Made by a program: the position numbers and the translations under genes. From positions 1 through 51,276 of the forward strand of contig WFQP01000033.1 in assembly GCA_015487015.1 (NCBI GenBank): 51,276 nt of DNA, in the 5' to 3' direction. The notes beneath the pieces were generated by a model. The model was not told where the DNA came from. It searched no databases and saw nothing but the letters and a program-made list of their open reading frames with translations. This DNA comes from Thiomicrorhabdus sp. Lineage in GTDB: Bacteria; Pseudomonadota; Gammaproteobacteria; Thiomicrospirales; Thiomicrospiraceae. This document shows positions 30,453 to 41,036 of this stretch, piece after piece; within the stretch, counting starts at the first letter, position 1, and every line of letters starts with the position of its first letter.

Positions 30453-31844
30453 ATGTTTGATAATTTATCGGATCGTTTGGCGAAAACCTTTAAAAGTTTA
30501 AAGGGGCAGGGTCGTTTAACGGAATCGAATATTAAAGATGCCTTAAGAGATGTTCGCAGAGCATTGTTAGAAGCTGATGTGGCTCTGCCTGTAGTGAAAA
30601 GCTTTATTGCCAAAGTAGAAGCGCGTGCAATAGGGCAAGAAGTTTCGACTAGTTTAAACCCCGGTCAAGCCTTTATTAAAATTGTACGTGAACAATTAGC
30701 CGACGTGATGGGCGCGGAAGCAGAGGGACTTAATTTTAATGTTGAGCCACCCGCCGTTATTATGGTTGCGGGTTTGCAGGGGGCAGGTAAGACGACCTCT
30801 GTGGCCAAGCTGGCTAAATTGCTTAAAGAGCGCGATAAGAAAAAAGTGATGGTGGTTTCAGCCGATGTTTACCGCCCAGCCGCGATTAAGCAGTTAGAAA
30901 CGTTAGCGACTCAAGTAGATGTTTTATTTTATCCCTCTTCGGCCGATCAAGATCCCGTTGAAATTGCGCGCAGTGCACACGCTGAAGCGAAAAAACAGTT
31001 TGCCGATGTATTGATTTTAGATACGGCAGGTCGTTTGCATGTGGATGCAGAGATGATGGAAGAGATTCAACACTTGCATCAAAGTATTAATCCGTGCGAA
31101 ACCTTATTTGTTGTCGATTCGATGACGGGACAGGATGCCGCCAATACCGCCAAAGCCTTTAATGATGCGTTGCCCCTCACAGGGGTCATTTTAACGAAAA
31201 CGGACGGAGATGCACGAGGGGGCGCGGCCTTGTCGATTCGTGAGATTACTGGCAAGCCAATTAAGTTTATTGGGGCGGGTGAAAAAGTCGATGCGCTTGA
31301 GCCTTTCCATCCCGATCGTATGGCTGGTCGAATTTTGGGTATGGGCGATGTACTGAGTTTAATTGAAGCCGCAGAAACCAAAATTGATCAAAAAAAGGCC
31401 GCTAAGTTTGCTGCTAAAATTAAAAAATCAGGGGCGTTTGATTTAGAGGATTTTTTAGAGCAACTTCAGCAGATTCAAAATATGGGCGGTGTCGGTGGCT
31501 TGATGGGGAAACTGCCGGGCATGAGCAAAATTAAGGATCAGGTCAGTGGCGATGTGGCTGAAAAAGAGTTTAAACGTTTAGAAGCAATTATTCAGTCAAT
31601 GACTCGTAAAGAACGTATGTTTCCTGCAGTAATTAAAGGCTCTCGTAAACGCCGAATTGCAATGGGATCAGGAACAACTGTTCAAGATGTGAATCGACTG
31701 TTAAAGCAATTTACCCAAATGCAAAAAATGATGAAAAAAGTATCTAAGGGGGGCATGAAAAATATGATGCGTGGTTTAGCTGGCAAATTACCCCCTGGAA
31801 TGGGTGGCATGGGGGGGGGAGGAATGCCTCCGGGAATGAGATAG
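30453..31844 (+). CDS. ffh: Signal recognition particle protein Ffh
   Basis: GLQGAGKTTSVAKLAKLL, DTAGRLHVDAEMM, Met-rich M domain. Confidence 0.98.
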   Translation: MFDNLSDRLAKTFKSLKGQGRLTESNIKDALRDVRRALLEADVALPVVKSFIAKVEARAIGQEVSTSLNPGQAFIKIVREQLADVMGAEAEGLNFNVEPPAVIMVAGLQGAGKTTSVAKLAKLLKERDKKKVMVVSADVYRPAAIKQLETLATQVDVLFYPSSADQDPVEIARSAHAEAKKQFADVLILDTAGRLHVDAEMMEEIQHLHQSINPCETLFVVDSMTGQDAANTAKAFNDALPLTGVILTKTDGDARGGAALSIREITGKPIKFIGAGEKVDALEPFHPDRMAGRILGMGDVLSLIEAAETKIDQKKAAKFAAKIKKSGAFDLEDFLEQLQQIQNMGGVGGLMGKLPGMSKIKDQVSGDVAEKEFKRLEAIIQSMTRKERMFPAVIKGSRKRRIAMGSGTTVQDVNRLLKQFTQMQKMMKKVSKGGMKNMMRGLAGKLPPGMGGMGGGGMPPGMR

Positions 31845-31978
31845 TTCCATTGAATAATTATTTCCCATAATAGTGGTTTTATTGTATAATCCCGCTTTTC
31901 GCCAAATGGTTGGTGAAGAGCATAAGAATTAGTTGAGGGGAGTTCCTCTCATCGCCTGATTAAAATAAGGAAAATAGT

Positions 31979-32230
31979 ATGGTAGTTATTCGTTTAGCAC
32001 GTGGTGGATCTAAAAAGCGTCCTTTTTATAAACTAGTGGTTGCAGATCAACGTTACAGTTCTACAGGTCGCTTTATTGAGCAAGTTGGTTTTTATAACCC
32101 TGTTGCATCGGGTGCTGAAGAAAAAGTCCGAATTGATCAGGCGCGTGTTGATCACTGGGTTGCTCAGGGCGCACAAATGAGCACAAGAGTTAAGAATGTA
32201 GTTAAGCAGTCTCAAGCAGCACAAGCTTAA
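31979..32230 (+). CDS. rpsP: 30S ribosomal protein S16
   Basis: [23 protein letters not shown]. Confidence 0.99.
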   Translation: MVVIRLARGGSKKRPFYKLVVADQRYSSTGRFIEQVGFYNPVASGAEEKVRIDQARVDHWVAQGAQMSTRVKNVVKQSQAAQA

Positions 32231-32256
32231 CTTTTATCATTAATAAGGATCACATC

Positions 32257-32790
32257 ATGTTGGATGACAAACTGATTGTTGGTCAAATTAATGGTATTTT
32301 TGGGGTAAACGGTTGGGTTAAAGTTTTTTCTCACACCGACCCTAGAAAAAATATTTTAGACTACTCGCCTTGGATGATTAAGTTTAAAGGGGAGTGGCGT
32401 CAAATCAAGGTTGAGAACAGCAAAGTGCAATCTGGTGGTAAAACACTGGTGGCGCAACTTGAAAATGTGACCGACCGAGATCTAGCTCGTGAGTACATGG
32501 GCTGTGAAATTGCAATTGATCGTTCTCAGCTAAAGCGGAGTGATGATGGTTGGTTTTGGATTGACTTAATCGGTTGCCAAGTTGAGACGCAAGAAGGCGT
32601 GAAACTGGGTGAAGTGAAAGAGATGATTGTCACCGGAGCACATGATGTGTTGCGGATACAAAATGCATCCAATACAGAGGAGTCAGAAGTACTGGTTCCA
32701 TTTGTAATGGAGCAATTTATTCTTTCTGTCGATATCGATACCAAGCTGATTGTAGTGGACTGGGTGTTGGAAGACGACAGTGAGGTTTGA
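32257..32790 (+). CDS. rimM: Ribosome maturation factor RimM
   Basis: [22 protein letters not shown]. Confidence 0.97.
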   Translation: MLDDKLIVGQINGIFGVNGWVKVFSHTDPRKNILDYSPWMIKFKGEWRQIKVENSKVQSGGKTLVAQLENVTDRDLAREYMGCEIAIDRSQLKRSDDGWFWIDLIGCQVETQEGVKLGEVKEMIVTGAHDVLRIQNASNTEESEVLVPFVMEQFILSVDIDTKLIVVDWVLEDDSEV

Positions 32791-33493
32791 TGTTATTACA
32801 CTATTTCCAGAGATGTTTAGTGCATTAACGGAATCAGGTGTTAGCCGGCGCGCACATCAAAATGAACTGTATACTCTGAAAACATGGAACCCGCGCGAGT
32901 TTACAAAAGACAAGCACAAAACGGTTGATGATCGTCCTTATGGGGGTGGGCCAGGAATGGTCATGATGTATCAACCGTTGAAAGACAGTCTTGAAGCCAT
33001 TGAAGCTACGTTAAATGAAAAGCCATATGTGATTTATTTATCACCACAAGGCTCGCCTTTAACGCAGCAAAAAGTGTCAGATTTGAGTCAATATCGTAAT
33101 ATTACGTTATTGTGCGGTCGTTATGAAGGCATTGATGAACGACTGATTACGTCGTCTATTGATGAAGAGATTAGCATCGGTGATTTTGTGGTGAGTGGTG
33201 GAGAGCTTCCTGCCATGATGTTGATGGACTCTATGATTCGCTTGCTCCCTGGGGCGTTGGGTCATAGTCAGTCGGCAGAACAAGACTCTTTTTCGGATGG
33301 TTTGCTTGATTGTCCTCATTATACTCGACCCGAGGTTGTGGACGGTATGACGGTTCCTTCTGTTTTATTGGAAGGCAATCATGCCAAAATTGATGCTTGG
33401 CGACAAGCTCAAAAAGAGACACGAACTCAACAGCGTCGACCAGACTTACTGGCTGGATCAAGCAGTAACAATTCGGATTTAACCTCTGGTTAA
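32780..33493 (+). CDS. trmD: tRNA (guanine-N1)-methyltransferase TrmD
   Basis: [40 protein letters not shown]. Confidence 0.98.
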   Translation: MRFDVITLFPEMFSALTESGVSRRAHQNELYTLKTWNPREFTKDKHKTVDDRPYGGGPGMVMMYQPLKDSLEAIEATLNEKPYVIYLSPQGSPLTQQKVSDLSQYRNITLLCGRYEGIDERLITSSIDEEISIGDFVVSGGELPAMMLMDSMIRLLPGALGHSQSAEQDSFSDGLLDCPHYTRPEVVDGMTVPSVLLEGNHAKIDAWRQAQKETRTQQRRPDLLAGSSSNNSDLTSG

Positions 33494-33654
33494 TAGCTTT
33501 ATTCGTAGCAAGGAGCCTCTCCTTGAGCTATGCAACAAGGGTATATAACGAATGTTGAATGAAATTATTGAGGATTTGTCCTCAGGTTCTTAGGAAAACT
33601 CAGATTTAATCAGAGGATTTCGTAGTTGGACCAATTTATATGGAGAAGCTTAAA

Positions 33655-33999
33655 ATGAGTGATATCATTAAGCGTATTGAAGCAGAACAAATGACTAAAG
33701 AATTACCAGTATTTAATCCTGGTGATACAGTTATCGTACAGGTTAAAGTTAAAGAAGGTAAAAACGAACGTCTTCAGGCTTATGAAGGTGTTGTGATCGC
33801 GAAGAAAAATCGTGGTGTTAACTCTAACTTTATCGTGCGTAAGATTTCACACGGTGTGGGCGTTGAGCGTACATTCCAAACTTACAGCCCGTTGGTTGAT
33901 AGCGTTGAAGTGAAGCGTCGTGGTGCGGTTCGTCGTGCTAAGCTTTACTATCTACGTGAGCTTTCTGGTCGTGCAGCACGCATCAGAGAAAAAATATAA
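33655..33999 (+). CDS. rplS: 50S ribosomal protein L19
   Basis: [49 protein letters not shown]; upstream in-frame ATG at 33640. Confidence 0.98.
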   Translation: MSDIIKRIEAEQMTKELPVFNPGDTVIVQVKVKEGKNERLQAYEGVVIAKKNRGVNSNFIVRKISHGVGVERTFQTYSPLVDSVEVKRRGAVRRAKLYYLRELSGRAARIREKI

Positions 34000-34024
34000 T
34001 CACTGTTTGATTCTATTTTTTATA

Positions 34025-34052
34025 AAAAGGTCCTTAATAGGGCCTTTTTTTA
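34025..34052 (+). terminator. Terminator after rplS
   Basis: AAAGGTCC-TTAATA-GGGCCTTT hairpin with T-run. Confidence 0.8.
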
Positions 34053-34146
34053 TGCGCATTGCTTTTACCTATCTATTCCTTCGTTTACATGGGTTTAAAC
34101 GCTTAATCAATTTTTTTAATCAGAGATTCCTTGATATACTTTTCCT

Positions 34147-35052
34147 ATGTCAGACTCCCGTGCACTTCACCCCCAGATTCAAACCTTTTTAAACTTTTTA
34201 GTGGTGTCAGAAGGGTTAAGTCAAAATACCGTTTCGGCTTATCAAAAAGATTTACAACTTTTTCAAAAATGGTTAATTGAAGAGAGCATTGAGCCTTTTG
34301 CTACGGTGACTCGAACCCACATTGAAACCTTTATGCTATCGTTACAACAAAGTGGCCGTAAAGAGCGCAGTAATGCGCGTCTACTGTCTGCATTAAAGCG
34401 CTTTTATCAATGGGGGGGGGTAAATAATCTGTTTGATTCGGATCCTACGGTACTGTTTAAAGCGTCTAAAGTGCCTAAGTCGATTCCAACGGTTATTTCA
34501 GAACAACAGGTTGAAGACTTATTAGCAGCACCGGATATCATGACGACCTTAGGGCTTCGAGATCGCGCCATTTTAGAGCTTATGTATGCCAGTGGTTTAC
34601 GAGTATCCGAGGTGGTTGAGTTGCCTTTTGAACAAATTAATTTGTCGGCGGGTTTGGTTCAAGTGATGGGTAAAGGGAGTAAAGAGCGTATTGTACCGAT
34701 TGGAGAAATTGCGATTGAGTGGATTGAGCGTTATTTACAAGATGCGCGTCCAATTTTGACTAAAAATCGCTGGATTGCAACGTTGTTTATTTCTCGAATT
34801 GGTCGTCCAATGACGCGTCAAACACTTTGGCATCGTGTTAAAAATTTAGCGTTTGATGCGGGTATTAAAGGTAAATTGTCACCGCATACTTTGCGCCATG
34901 CCTTTGCTACACATTTGATTAATCACGGTGCTGATTTGAGAACGGTACAGTTATTGTTAGGGCACAGTGATCTGTCGACTACACAAATTTATACACACGT
35001 TGCAAAAGAACGTTTACATCAGTTACATCAGCAACATCATCCTAGAGGGTGA
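34147..35052 (+). CDS. xerD: Tyrosine recombinase XerD
   Basis: HTLRHAFATHLINHGADLRTVQLLLGHSDLSTTQIYTHVAKERL. Confidence 0.93.
   Translation: MSDSRALHPQIQTFLNFLVVSEGLSQNTVSAYQKDLQLFQKWLIEESIEPFATVTRTHIETFMLSLQQSGRKERSNARLLSALKRFYQWGGVNNLFDSDPTVLFKASKVPKSIPTVISEQQVEDLLAAPDIMTTLGLRDRAILELMYASGLRVSEVVELPFEQINLSAGLVQVMGKGSKERIVPIGEIAIEWIERYLQDARPILTKNRWIATLFISRIGRPMTRQTLWHRVKNLAFDAGIKGKLSPHTLRHAFATHLINHGADLRTVQLLLGHSDLSTTQIYTHVAKERLHQLHQQHHPRG
34412..34420 (+). repeat. G9 tract motif copy (ATGGGGGGGGGTAAATAAT)
   Basis: Inside xerD. Confidence 0.8.
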
Positions 35053-35081
35053 TGTTTTGGAATCGAGGTAAAAGGCATACC

Positions 35082-36554
35082 ATGCATAATGAAGAGAAAG
35101 TACTGGTCAATGTAACTCCTAATGAAACAAGGGTTGCGTGGGTTGAAAATGGCGTTTTGCAAGAGCTTTGGATTGAGCGAGCCAATAAAAGAGGCTTGGT
35201 TGGCAATATTTATATGGGCAAAGTAGAGCGGGTTTTGCCCGGTATGCAGGCGGCTTTTGTTGGCATTGGGCTTGAAAAAGCGGCTTTTTTACATGTATCG
35301 GATGTGTGTCAGCGAAAAAAAGTGCTGAATGATTCGGAGGAGTGTGATGATATCGTTCGCTTACTGTACCCTGGACAAAAAGTGATGGTGCAGGTGATGA
35401 AGGACCCATTGGGAGCAAAGGGTGCGCGCATTACTATGGAGTTAAGTTTGCCCTCTCGAATGTTGGTCTACATGCCGATAGAGAAGAGTCTTGGTGTGTC
35501 GCAACGGATTGAAAGCCCAGAAGAGCGAGATCGATTACGTGAACTGGTAAAAAGCATTCCTGAATTTCAAAACTCAGAAGGTGGCTTTATTGTAAGAACG
35601 GTTGCTGAAGGTATGGATTTTCATGAAATTCGTGCGGATATGATTTATTTACAGCGTTTATGGAAAGGGATTCAAGAGAGCGTGAAAGTGGCTCAAAAAC
35701 CCACGCTTATTTATGAAGACCTACCGCTTTATTTACGTATTTTACGAGACATTCCAAGTGCTCGAATTGAGAAAATTAGGGTAGATTCGGTTGAAACCTT
35801 AAAGAAAATGGAACACTTTATTGAAATGTATGTCATGGAGTTGAGCAACCGTTTGGGGCTTTATCAAGGTGAGCGTCCCATTTTTGACCTATACAATATT
35901 GAAGAAGAGATTCAAACAGCTTTACATAAACGAGTGAATTTAAAGTCGGGGGGGTATTTAATTATTGATCAAACCGAAGCCTTAACCACCATGGATGTCA
36001 ATACGGGTGGTTTTGTGGGTCATAAAAATTTAGAAGAGACTATTTTTAAAACAAACCTTGAGGCCACGCAAGCGATTGCTCGGCAGTTACGATTGCGAAA
36101 CTTAGGGGGGATTATTATTCTTGATTTTATTGATATGGAGCTCAAAAAGCATAAAAAGCATGTGTTGGCTGCGTTAGAAAAAGAGCTGGCAAAAGATCGA
36201 GTAAAAACATCCATCAGCAGTATCTCTAATTTAGGGCTGGTGGAGATGACGCGTAAACGAACACGTGATAGTTTAGAGCGAACCTTATGTGAACCTTGTG
36301 TTGTGTGCAGTGGAAGAGGCATGGTTAAAACGGCTGAAACCGTTGCGTTTGAGATTTTTAGAGATATTACGCGAATGGCTCGTTCTTTTGAAGGCGAAAA
36401 GTATCGAGTTATTGCATCGGAGGCCGTTGTGGCGCGAATTTTAGATGAAGAGTCAGACAGTGTGGCTGAGTTAGAAGAGTTCTTAAAGAAAAGCATTCGC
36501 TTTCAAGCAGAGAGCTCTTATACAGCAGAGCAGTTTGATGTCGTGATGATGTGA
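35082..36554 (+). CDS. rng: Ribonuclease G
   Basis: LVNVTPNETRVAWVENG, LKSGGYLIIDQTEALTTMDVNTGGFVG; ORF can also start at 35052. Confidence 0.95.
   Translation: MHNEEKVLVNVTPNETRVAWVENGVLQELWIERANKRGLVGNIYMGKVERVLPGMQAAFVGIGLEKAAFLHVSDVCQRKKVLNDSEECDDIVRLLYPGQKVMVQVMKDPLGAKGARITMELSLPSRMLVYMPIEKSLGVSQRIESPEERDRLRELVKSIPEFQNSEGGFIVRTVAEGMDFHEIRADMIYLQRLWKGIQESVKVAQKPTLIYEDLPLYLRILRDIPSARIEKIRVDSVETLKKMEHFIEMYVMELSNRLGLYQGERPIFDLYNIEEEIQTALHKRVNLKSGGYLIIDQTEALTTMDVNTGGFVGHKNLEETIFKTNLEATQAIARQLRLRNLGGIIILDFIDMELKKHKKHVLAALEKELAKDRVKTSISSISNLGLVEMTRKRTRDSLERTLCEPCVVCSGRGMVKTAETVAFEIFRDITRMARSFEGEKYRVIASEAVVARILDEESDSVAELEEFLKKSIRFQAESSYTAEQFDVVMM
35948..35954 (+). repeat. G7 tract motif copy (TCGGGGGGGTATTTAATTATT)
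   Basis: Inside rng. Confidence 0.65.
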
Positions 36555-36577
36555 TGACATTAGGTGATTGAAAGCAA

Positions 36578-39500
36578 GTGATTATTAAGCATACCCATCA
36601 CTCATTACAGATTATTTTTGCTGTATTAATTGGTTATTTATTGATAACGAAACTATTTATTTCGTGGGTTCAGTATGCGCCAGACTCTTTTATCGAAAGT
36701 GTCGAGTGGGCAACGGACAGTGATATCTCATTCGATAAGATTGAGATACAACAAGGTTGGTTGGGATTTCAGTTCCAGACTCAAAATCTTACTGTAAAAG
36801 ATGCTAAGTTTGATTTGAGTATTCAGCAGTTAGATATGGATATAAACCTGTTTTCTATGTTGATACCCAAATTGAAATATGGAGAGTACTTAATTGTAAA
36901 ACAGGCTGTATATCAGCAAAAAGAGGCCATAAAAACGGTTCATGATTTTGAAAAAGGGCTATCAGCCGACCACATTGAAAAATTAACGGAAATTAATTTA
37001 GACATCAGTCAGCTTTGGCAGCGGGTAAAGGTGTCGGATGTTGTATTTAAAGCACTGTTTGACCCTGATTTAACGGTTCACCTTTATGACTACCAATCCC
37101 TTTCGGGGTCTCTGCTGAACGTGGTTTCTGAGTTTGGTGTAGCGTATAAAAAAAGCCTAAATTTTGAACGGTTTGGCTTTAAATCCAGTTTTGAAACGAA
37201 TATTTTGGGGAAGGTGATAGAGGGTGAATTGAACCTATTCTCTCTTTATCCATTAAGGGTTGAGGCTTTAGCACAGCTGTGGCCTTTGGCATTGAAAGAG
37301 AAGTTACCAAAAGGTGAGTTACTATTTGATTTGCAGGCACAGATTTTTCAGTCAAAAATATCTCAGTTAACGCTTAATCTAAATGCGCAATCACTTAAGT
37401 GGGCACAAAAAAATTCAACGCTGCCTCAGCACTTAGGGGTGGAGCTTATTTGGGAGTCAACGTTACAAAATAGCCAATCCAACTTTATGGATTGGACATT
37501 TAGGCTATCAAAAATACAGCTAGAGAATCAATACATCCAAAATATTTCTCCAATAGAGCTGGGATTTGAAGAGAATCAAATTTTAACATTTCGTTCGGAT
37601 TATTTTGATATTGAACCGCTTAAGGTCATTGTTCAGTCATTAGTGACCAATTCACATATTTCAGCACTGTTTGATAAAACCTCTGGGTTAGCAATTGAAA
37701 GCCTACAGGGGCAGTTTAATTGGAAATCCTTTCAGTTACCCAAACTTGAGATGACCATTAAGAAATTAATGTTGCCTGCCACCGATTATCCAGGGATTGC
37801 ACTGCATGATTTAACGTTATTAAAAAATAAAAATAAATTTATTTTAACCACCGATCAACCGATGGTTTTATCAGGTTTGAACCTTCCTAAGAGGGGGGTA
37901 AAAATTGAATTGCCCAATAATATTTATCTAAAACACTCCATCTCTGAAGGGGCTTGGGTCTTGACCCCTCTACACTTTACGATTGATAAGATGCCGGTTA
38001 CCTTAACCGCAACAGGAAGCACAGAGGGGAATGTTGATGCTAACTTGTTAATTGAAGTGGGTACGATGCAAACCTTAAAGCAGTATTTACCCTATGAACT
38101 GTTTTCGCCTGAACTTCAGGCTTGGTTAAACATGGCCTTAGTCGAAGGTAAAAATATTAATGGGCGGGTACAGTTAAAAGGGGCGTTAAAAGATTTTCCA
38201 TTTCAGGATGGCTCAGGAACTTTTAAAGTGAAGGCCTCGGTAGAAAATGCATTTATAAAATTTGATTCGGATTGGCCTATGCTGGAGGACTTTACTGGCC
38301 AAATTGAATTTACCCCCTATCAACTGAAAGTCACCTCTCCTCGTATTTATGTGGGTGAGGGGGCTTATGCTCAAGAGGTTGAGGTGGTGATCGACCATCT
38401 AGACCAAGAGAACATTGCATTGGTGTTTAAGGGCCATGTACAAACGCAGTTGAATCGAGGCATCTCATATTTAACGAGCTCTCCTTTGGCGGGCTTATTA
38501 GGCTTGGAAGGGTTTATAGAGAATACCAAGTTTGGAGGGAACATCGATGTGACGCTCGACCAAGTTTGGATTCCGCTTTCGGGCTACTCTAATCAAGCCG
38601 AAACGGTTTCAGGTCAGGTTACCTTTAAAAATGCGACGATGACGCTTTTTGATTCGATTCCGATTGAACAAATAAAAGGTACTTTGGCCTTTACTGAAAA
38701 AGGGGTAACGGCTAATAAACTGACTGCAAAGGCTTTTTCTCATAACAGCCGCTTCTCAGTCAAGACGCTACCCAAAAATGAGACGATTTTTATACAGGGT
38801 GAAGGTCGGTTGTTATCCGCTAAAAATCCTTTTTTTGACTCATCGATTCCTTGGAATTTGCGGGTTGATATTCCGTTGAATTCGAAAAACAGTTCTGATG
38901 TGGACATTCAAGTAGAGGTTCCTTTTGCGAAGGTAAACAGTCTTTTACCTGCGCCTTTTAATGCCCGTGCGCTTAAGGACAAAGCTCTAAAAGTAAACAT
39001 TGATGTCGCAAAAAAGTCGTTGTCTATGAATGTGGATTTGCCTGAGTTACTGGCTGCAAAAGGGTACTGGAAAGAGATAAAGTCGCAGTATCAAGTGCAG
39101 CAAGTCGAAGTGTTATTGGGAGAAGAGGCTAAGCGTGGGTTTGCATCAGATAAACAACTCCACTCTTATATTCGAGGTGATTTAGGGGGGGTAAATTTAG
39201 ATGATTGGATGAACACAGTTCCTAATTTAGGGCTGGATAGTATTTGGGATAAAGGGTCTTCAAGCTTAGATTGGATGCCCTCATGGATTACTGTGGACTC
39301 TTTAATGTTTCGAGAGCATGCGTATCCAAATGTTCGTATGGAATGGTTAAAGCGTAATTTAAAAACGGTATTGCAAATCAAAAGTTCAGATGTATTGGCT
39401 AATGTTGTGATTAAGCCTCATTCACCGATTGAGATGAGTGTTGAACGTTTAAGGCTTCATGCACTTGATACGACGGTAGCTGAAAGCAAAAAAAATCAAA

Positions 39501-40405
39501 CCTTATGTCAGTCAGGGTCTAAATCAACATTTTTGTGGCCAGAAGTACTTTTTACAGGAAAACAGATTGAACTCAGTGGTTATTTAGTGGATTCATTGCA
39601 ATTTCATTTAATGGATAGTTCATCGCGTTTAACTATTTCAGATTTAAACGGTGCGTTTGGTAAGGGGGCGGGCACTTTAACAGGGCAATATTTATTTGAT
39701 AAAGGGAGTAATAAAAGTACGTTATCTCTAGCGCTTCGCTCTAAAAAAGTAGAAGAGTTACTCCGCTTTATTCAGCTTAAGCAGGGCTTTACGGGTAAAA
39801 AAGCTAAAGTGGATACCACGCTTTCTTGGACGGGTGCGTTGGAGTGTTTTTCAAGTAAAGCCGCGATAGGTCAAGTTAACTTTGAGTTAGAAGAGGGCAT
39901 GATTGAGGACATTGAACCAGGCTTTGCACGATTGATTGGTTTATTAAGTGTGGAGTCTTTAGCAAGGCGTTTAAAACTCGACTTAAAGGATGTCACCAAT
40001 AAAGGCATGGTGTACGATCAAATTAAAGGACAAGCACAGCTTAAATCGGGAGTTTTACAGTTGGATTCCTTTGGTTTAAAAGCACCCTCAGCGAGTGTGG
40101 CTCTATTTGGACAAGTGGATCTTTTAAAAGAGACCTTTAAATTAAAAGCGTATGTGACGCCTACCATTGGTGCTGCCATTCCAACTATTGCCGCGCTTGC
40201 GGGCTATGCCAATCCATTGGCGGCTTTGGCTGTTTATTCGGTAATGAAGGTGCTGCCAGGGGTAAATGAGAATTTGGTAACGTTTCGGTATAACGTGACA
40301 GGGCCTTGGGAAAATCCTAAGGTATCAGAGCTCAAAAGCAATCTTAAGAAAAAAAGCCAACCTCTGTTTGAGGTGGAAGACAGTATTTTAGATACGCAGC
40401 AGTAA
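36578..40405 (+). CDS. YhdP-family AsmA-like protein
   Basis: 1275 aa, N-terminal TM; C-terminal pattern with DVTNKGMVYDQIKGQAQLKSGVLQLDSFGLKAPSASVALFGQVDL; GTG start. Confidence 0.9.
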   Translation: MIIKHTHHSLQIIFAVLIGYLLITKLFISWVQYAPDSFIESVEWATDSDISFDKIEIQQGWLGFQFQTQNLTVKDAKFDLSIQQLDMDINLFSMLIPKLKYGEYLIVKQAVYQQKEAIKTVHDFEKGLSADHIEKLTEINLDISQLWQRVKVSDVVFKALFDPDLTVHLYDYQSLSGSLLNVVSEFGVAYKKSLNFERFGFKSSFETNILGKVIEGELNLFSLYPLRVEALAQLWPLALKEKLPKGELLFDLQAQIFQSKISQLTLNLNAQSLKWAQKNSTLPQHLGVELIWESTLQNSQSNFMDWTFRLSKIQLENQYIQNISPIELGFEENQILTFRSDYFDIEPLKVIVQSLVTNSHISALFDKTSGLAIESLQGQFNWKSFQLPKLEMTIKKLMLPATDYPGIALHDLTLLKNKNKFILTTDQPMVLSGLNLPKRGVKIELPNNIYLKHSISEGAWVLTPLHFTIDKMPVTLTATGSTEGNVDANLLIEVGTMQTLKQYLPYELFSPELQAWLNMALVEGKNINGRVQLKGALKDFPFQDGSGTFKVKASVENAFIKFDSDWPMLEDFTGQIEFTPYQLKVTSPRIYVGEGAYAQEVEVVIDHLDQENIALVFKGHVQTQLNRGISYLTSSPLAGLLGLEGFIENTKFGGNIDVTLDQVWIPLSGYSNQAETVSGQVTFKNATMTLFDSIPIEQIKGTLAFTEKGVTANKLTAKAFSHNSRFSVKTLPKNETIFIQGEGRLLSAKNPFFDSSIPWNLRVDIPLNSKNSSDVDIQVEVPFAKVNSLLPAPFNARALKDKALKVNIDVAKKSLSMNVDLPELLAAKGYWKEIKSQYQVQQVEVLLGEEAKRGFASDKQLHSYIRGDLGGVNLDDWMNTVPNLGLDSIWDKGSSSLDWMPSWITVDSLMFREHAYPNVRMEWLKRNLKTVLQIKSSDVLANVVIKPHSPIEMSVERLRLHALDTTVAESKKNQTLCQSGSKSTFLWPEVLFTGKQIELSGYLVDSLQFHLMDSSSRLTISDLNGAFGKGAGTLTGQYLFDKGSNKSTLSLALRSKKVEELLRFIQLKQGFTGKKAKVDTTLSWTGALECFSSKAAIGQVNFELEEGMIEDIEPGFARLIGLLSVESLARRLKLDLKDVTNKGMVYDQIKGQAQLKSGVLQLDSFGLKAPSASVALFGQVDLLKETFKLKAYVTPTIGAAIPTIAALAGYANPLAALAVYSVMKVLPGVNENLVTFRYNVTGPWENPKVSELKSNLKKKSQPLFEVEDSILDTQQ
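39185..39191 (+). repeat. G7 tract motif copy (TAGGGGGGGTAAATTTAG)
   Basis: Inside yhdP-like gene. Confidence 0.7.
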
Positions 40406-40430
40406 AGAGTGTTTGATGAAGGCTTCTAAA

Positions 40431-41036
40431 TTACACCTCTAATGTTTTATCCTCTCCTTTCTCAATATACTCAGGGCTATCAGGATCTATTTCCGGATAG
40501 GTGAGATACCAGATGGCGGTAAACTTTTCAGAATCGAGTTTTTTTTGCAGTAATAAAATAGCTTGAACATATTGTTCTATGTAAATGTAATTGCCTTTAC
40601 GAACCGATTGCCATAAGTGGCGGTATTTTTCAGGTAAAAAAGCTTTAAAGTGTGGCAGCAGTCCAAATCCTTCTTCAATATTGGCAATACGTTGCATCAC
40701 CTCTTGCCTTGCAGCAATGGTGTAAATTTGTTGTTGATTATCAAAGAGCTTGCCCACCCAAAAGAGAAGTGCTGCCGTAATTAGAAAGCTGATAATGGGG
40801 CTGTCAAAGAGGAATGCTCCTAAGAGAGTAAATACCGCCAGTAGTGTCGCACTGACAGGAAGGGTTAAAATAGAGACCCAAACTTTATTGCCTTTTAATT
40901 GGTCGGCAATGGTTTTGATGTCAAAATCCTTGGGGTCTATTTGGTGAAGGCGCGTTAACATCTCTTGTGGTGAAGGAATGCGCTCCGTTTGAGCTTCATT
41001 TTGTTCTGATAAATGAGGGGTTTCTAATGCACTCAT
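40431..41036 (-). CDS. Uncharacterised protein with two TM helices
   Basis: 201 aa ORF with hydrophobic VSILTLPVSATLLAVFTLLGAFLF / PIISFLITAALLFWVG, overlapping apaH start. Confidence 0.75.
   Translation of the reverse strand: MSALETPHLSEQNEAQTERIPSPQEMLTRLHQIDPKDFDIKTIADQLKGNKVWVSILTLPVSATLLAVFTLLGAFLFDSPIISFLITAALLFWVGKLFDNQQQIYTIAARQEVMQRIANIEEGFGLLPHFKAFLPEKYRHLWQSVRKGNYIYIEQYVQAILLLQKKLDSEKFTAIWYLTYPEIDPDSPEYIEKGEDKTLEV

Noticed and set aside
31811-31819. G9 run at the end of ffh
   Set aside because: Lies in a Gly/Met-rich tail (GGMGGGGMPPGMR) where a G-run may arise from composition; its 3' flank (AGGAATGCC) fits the motif poorly.
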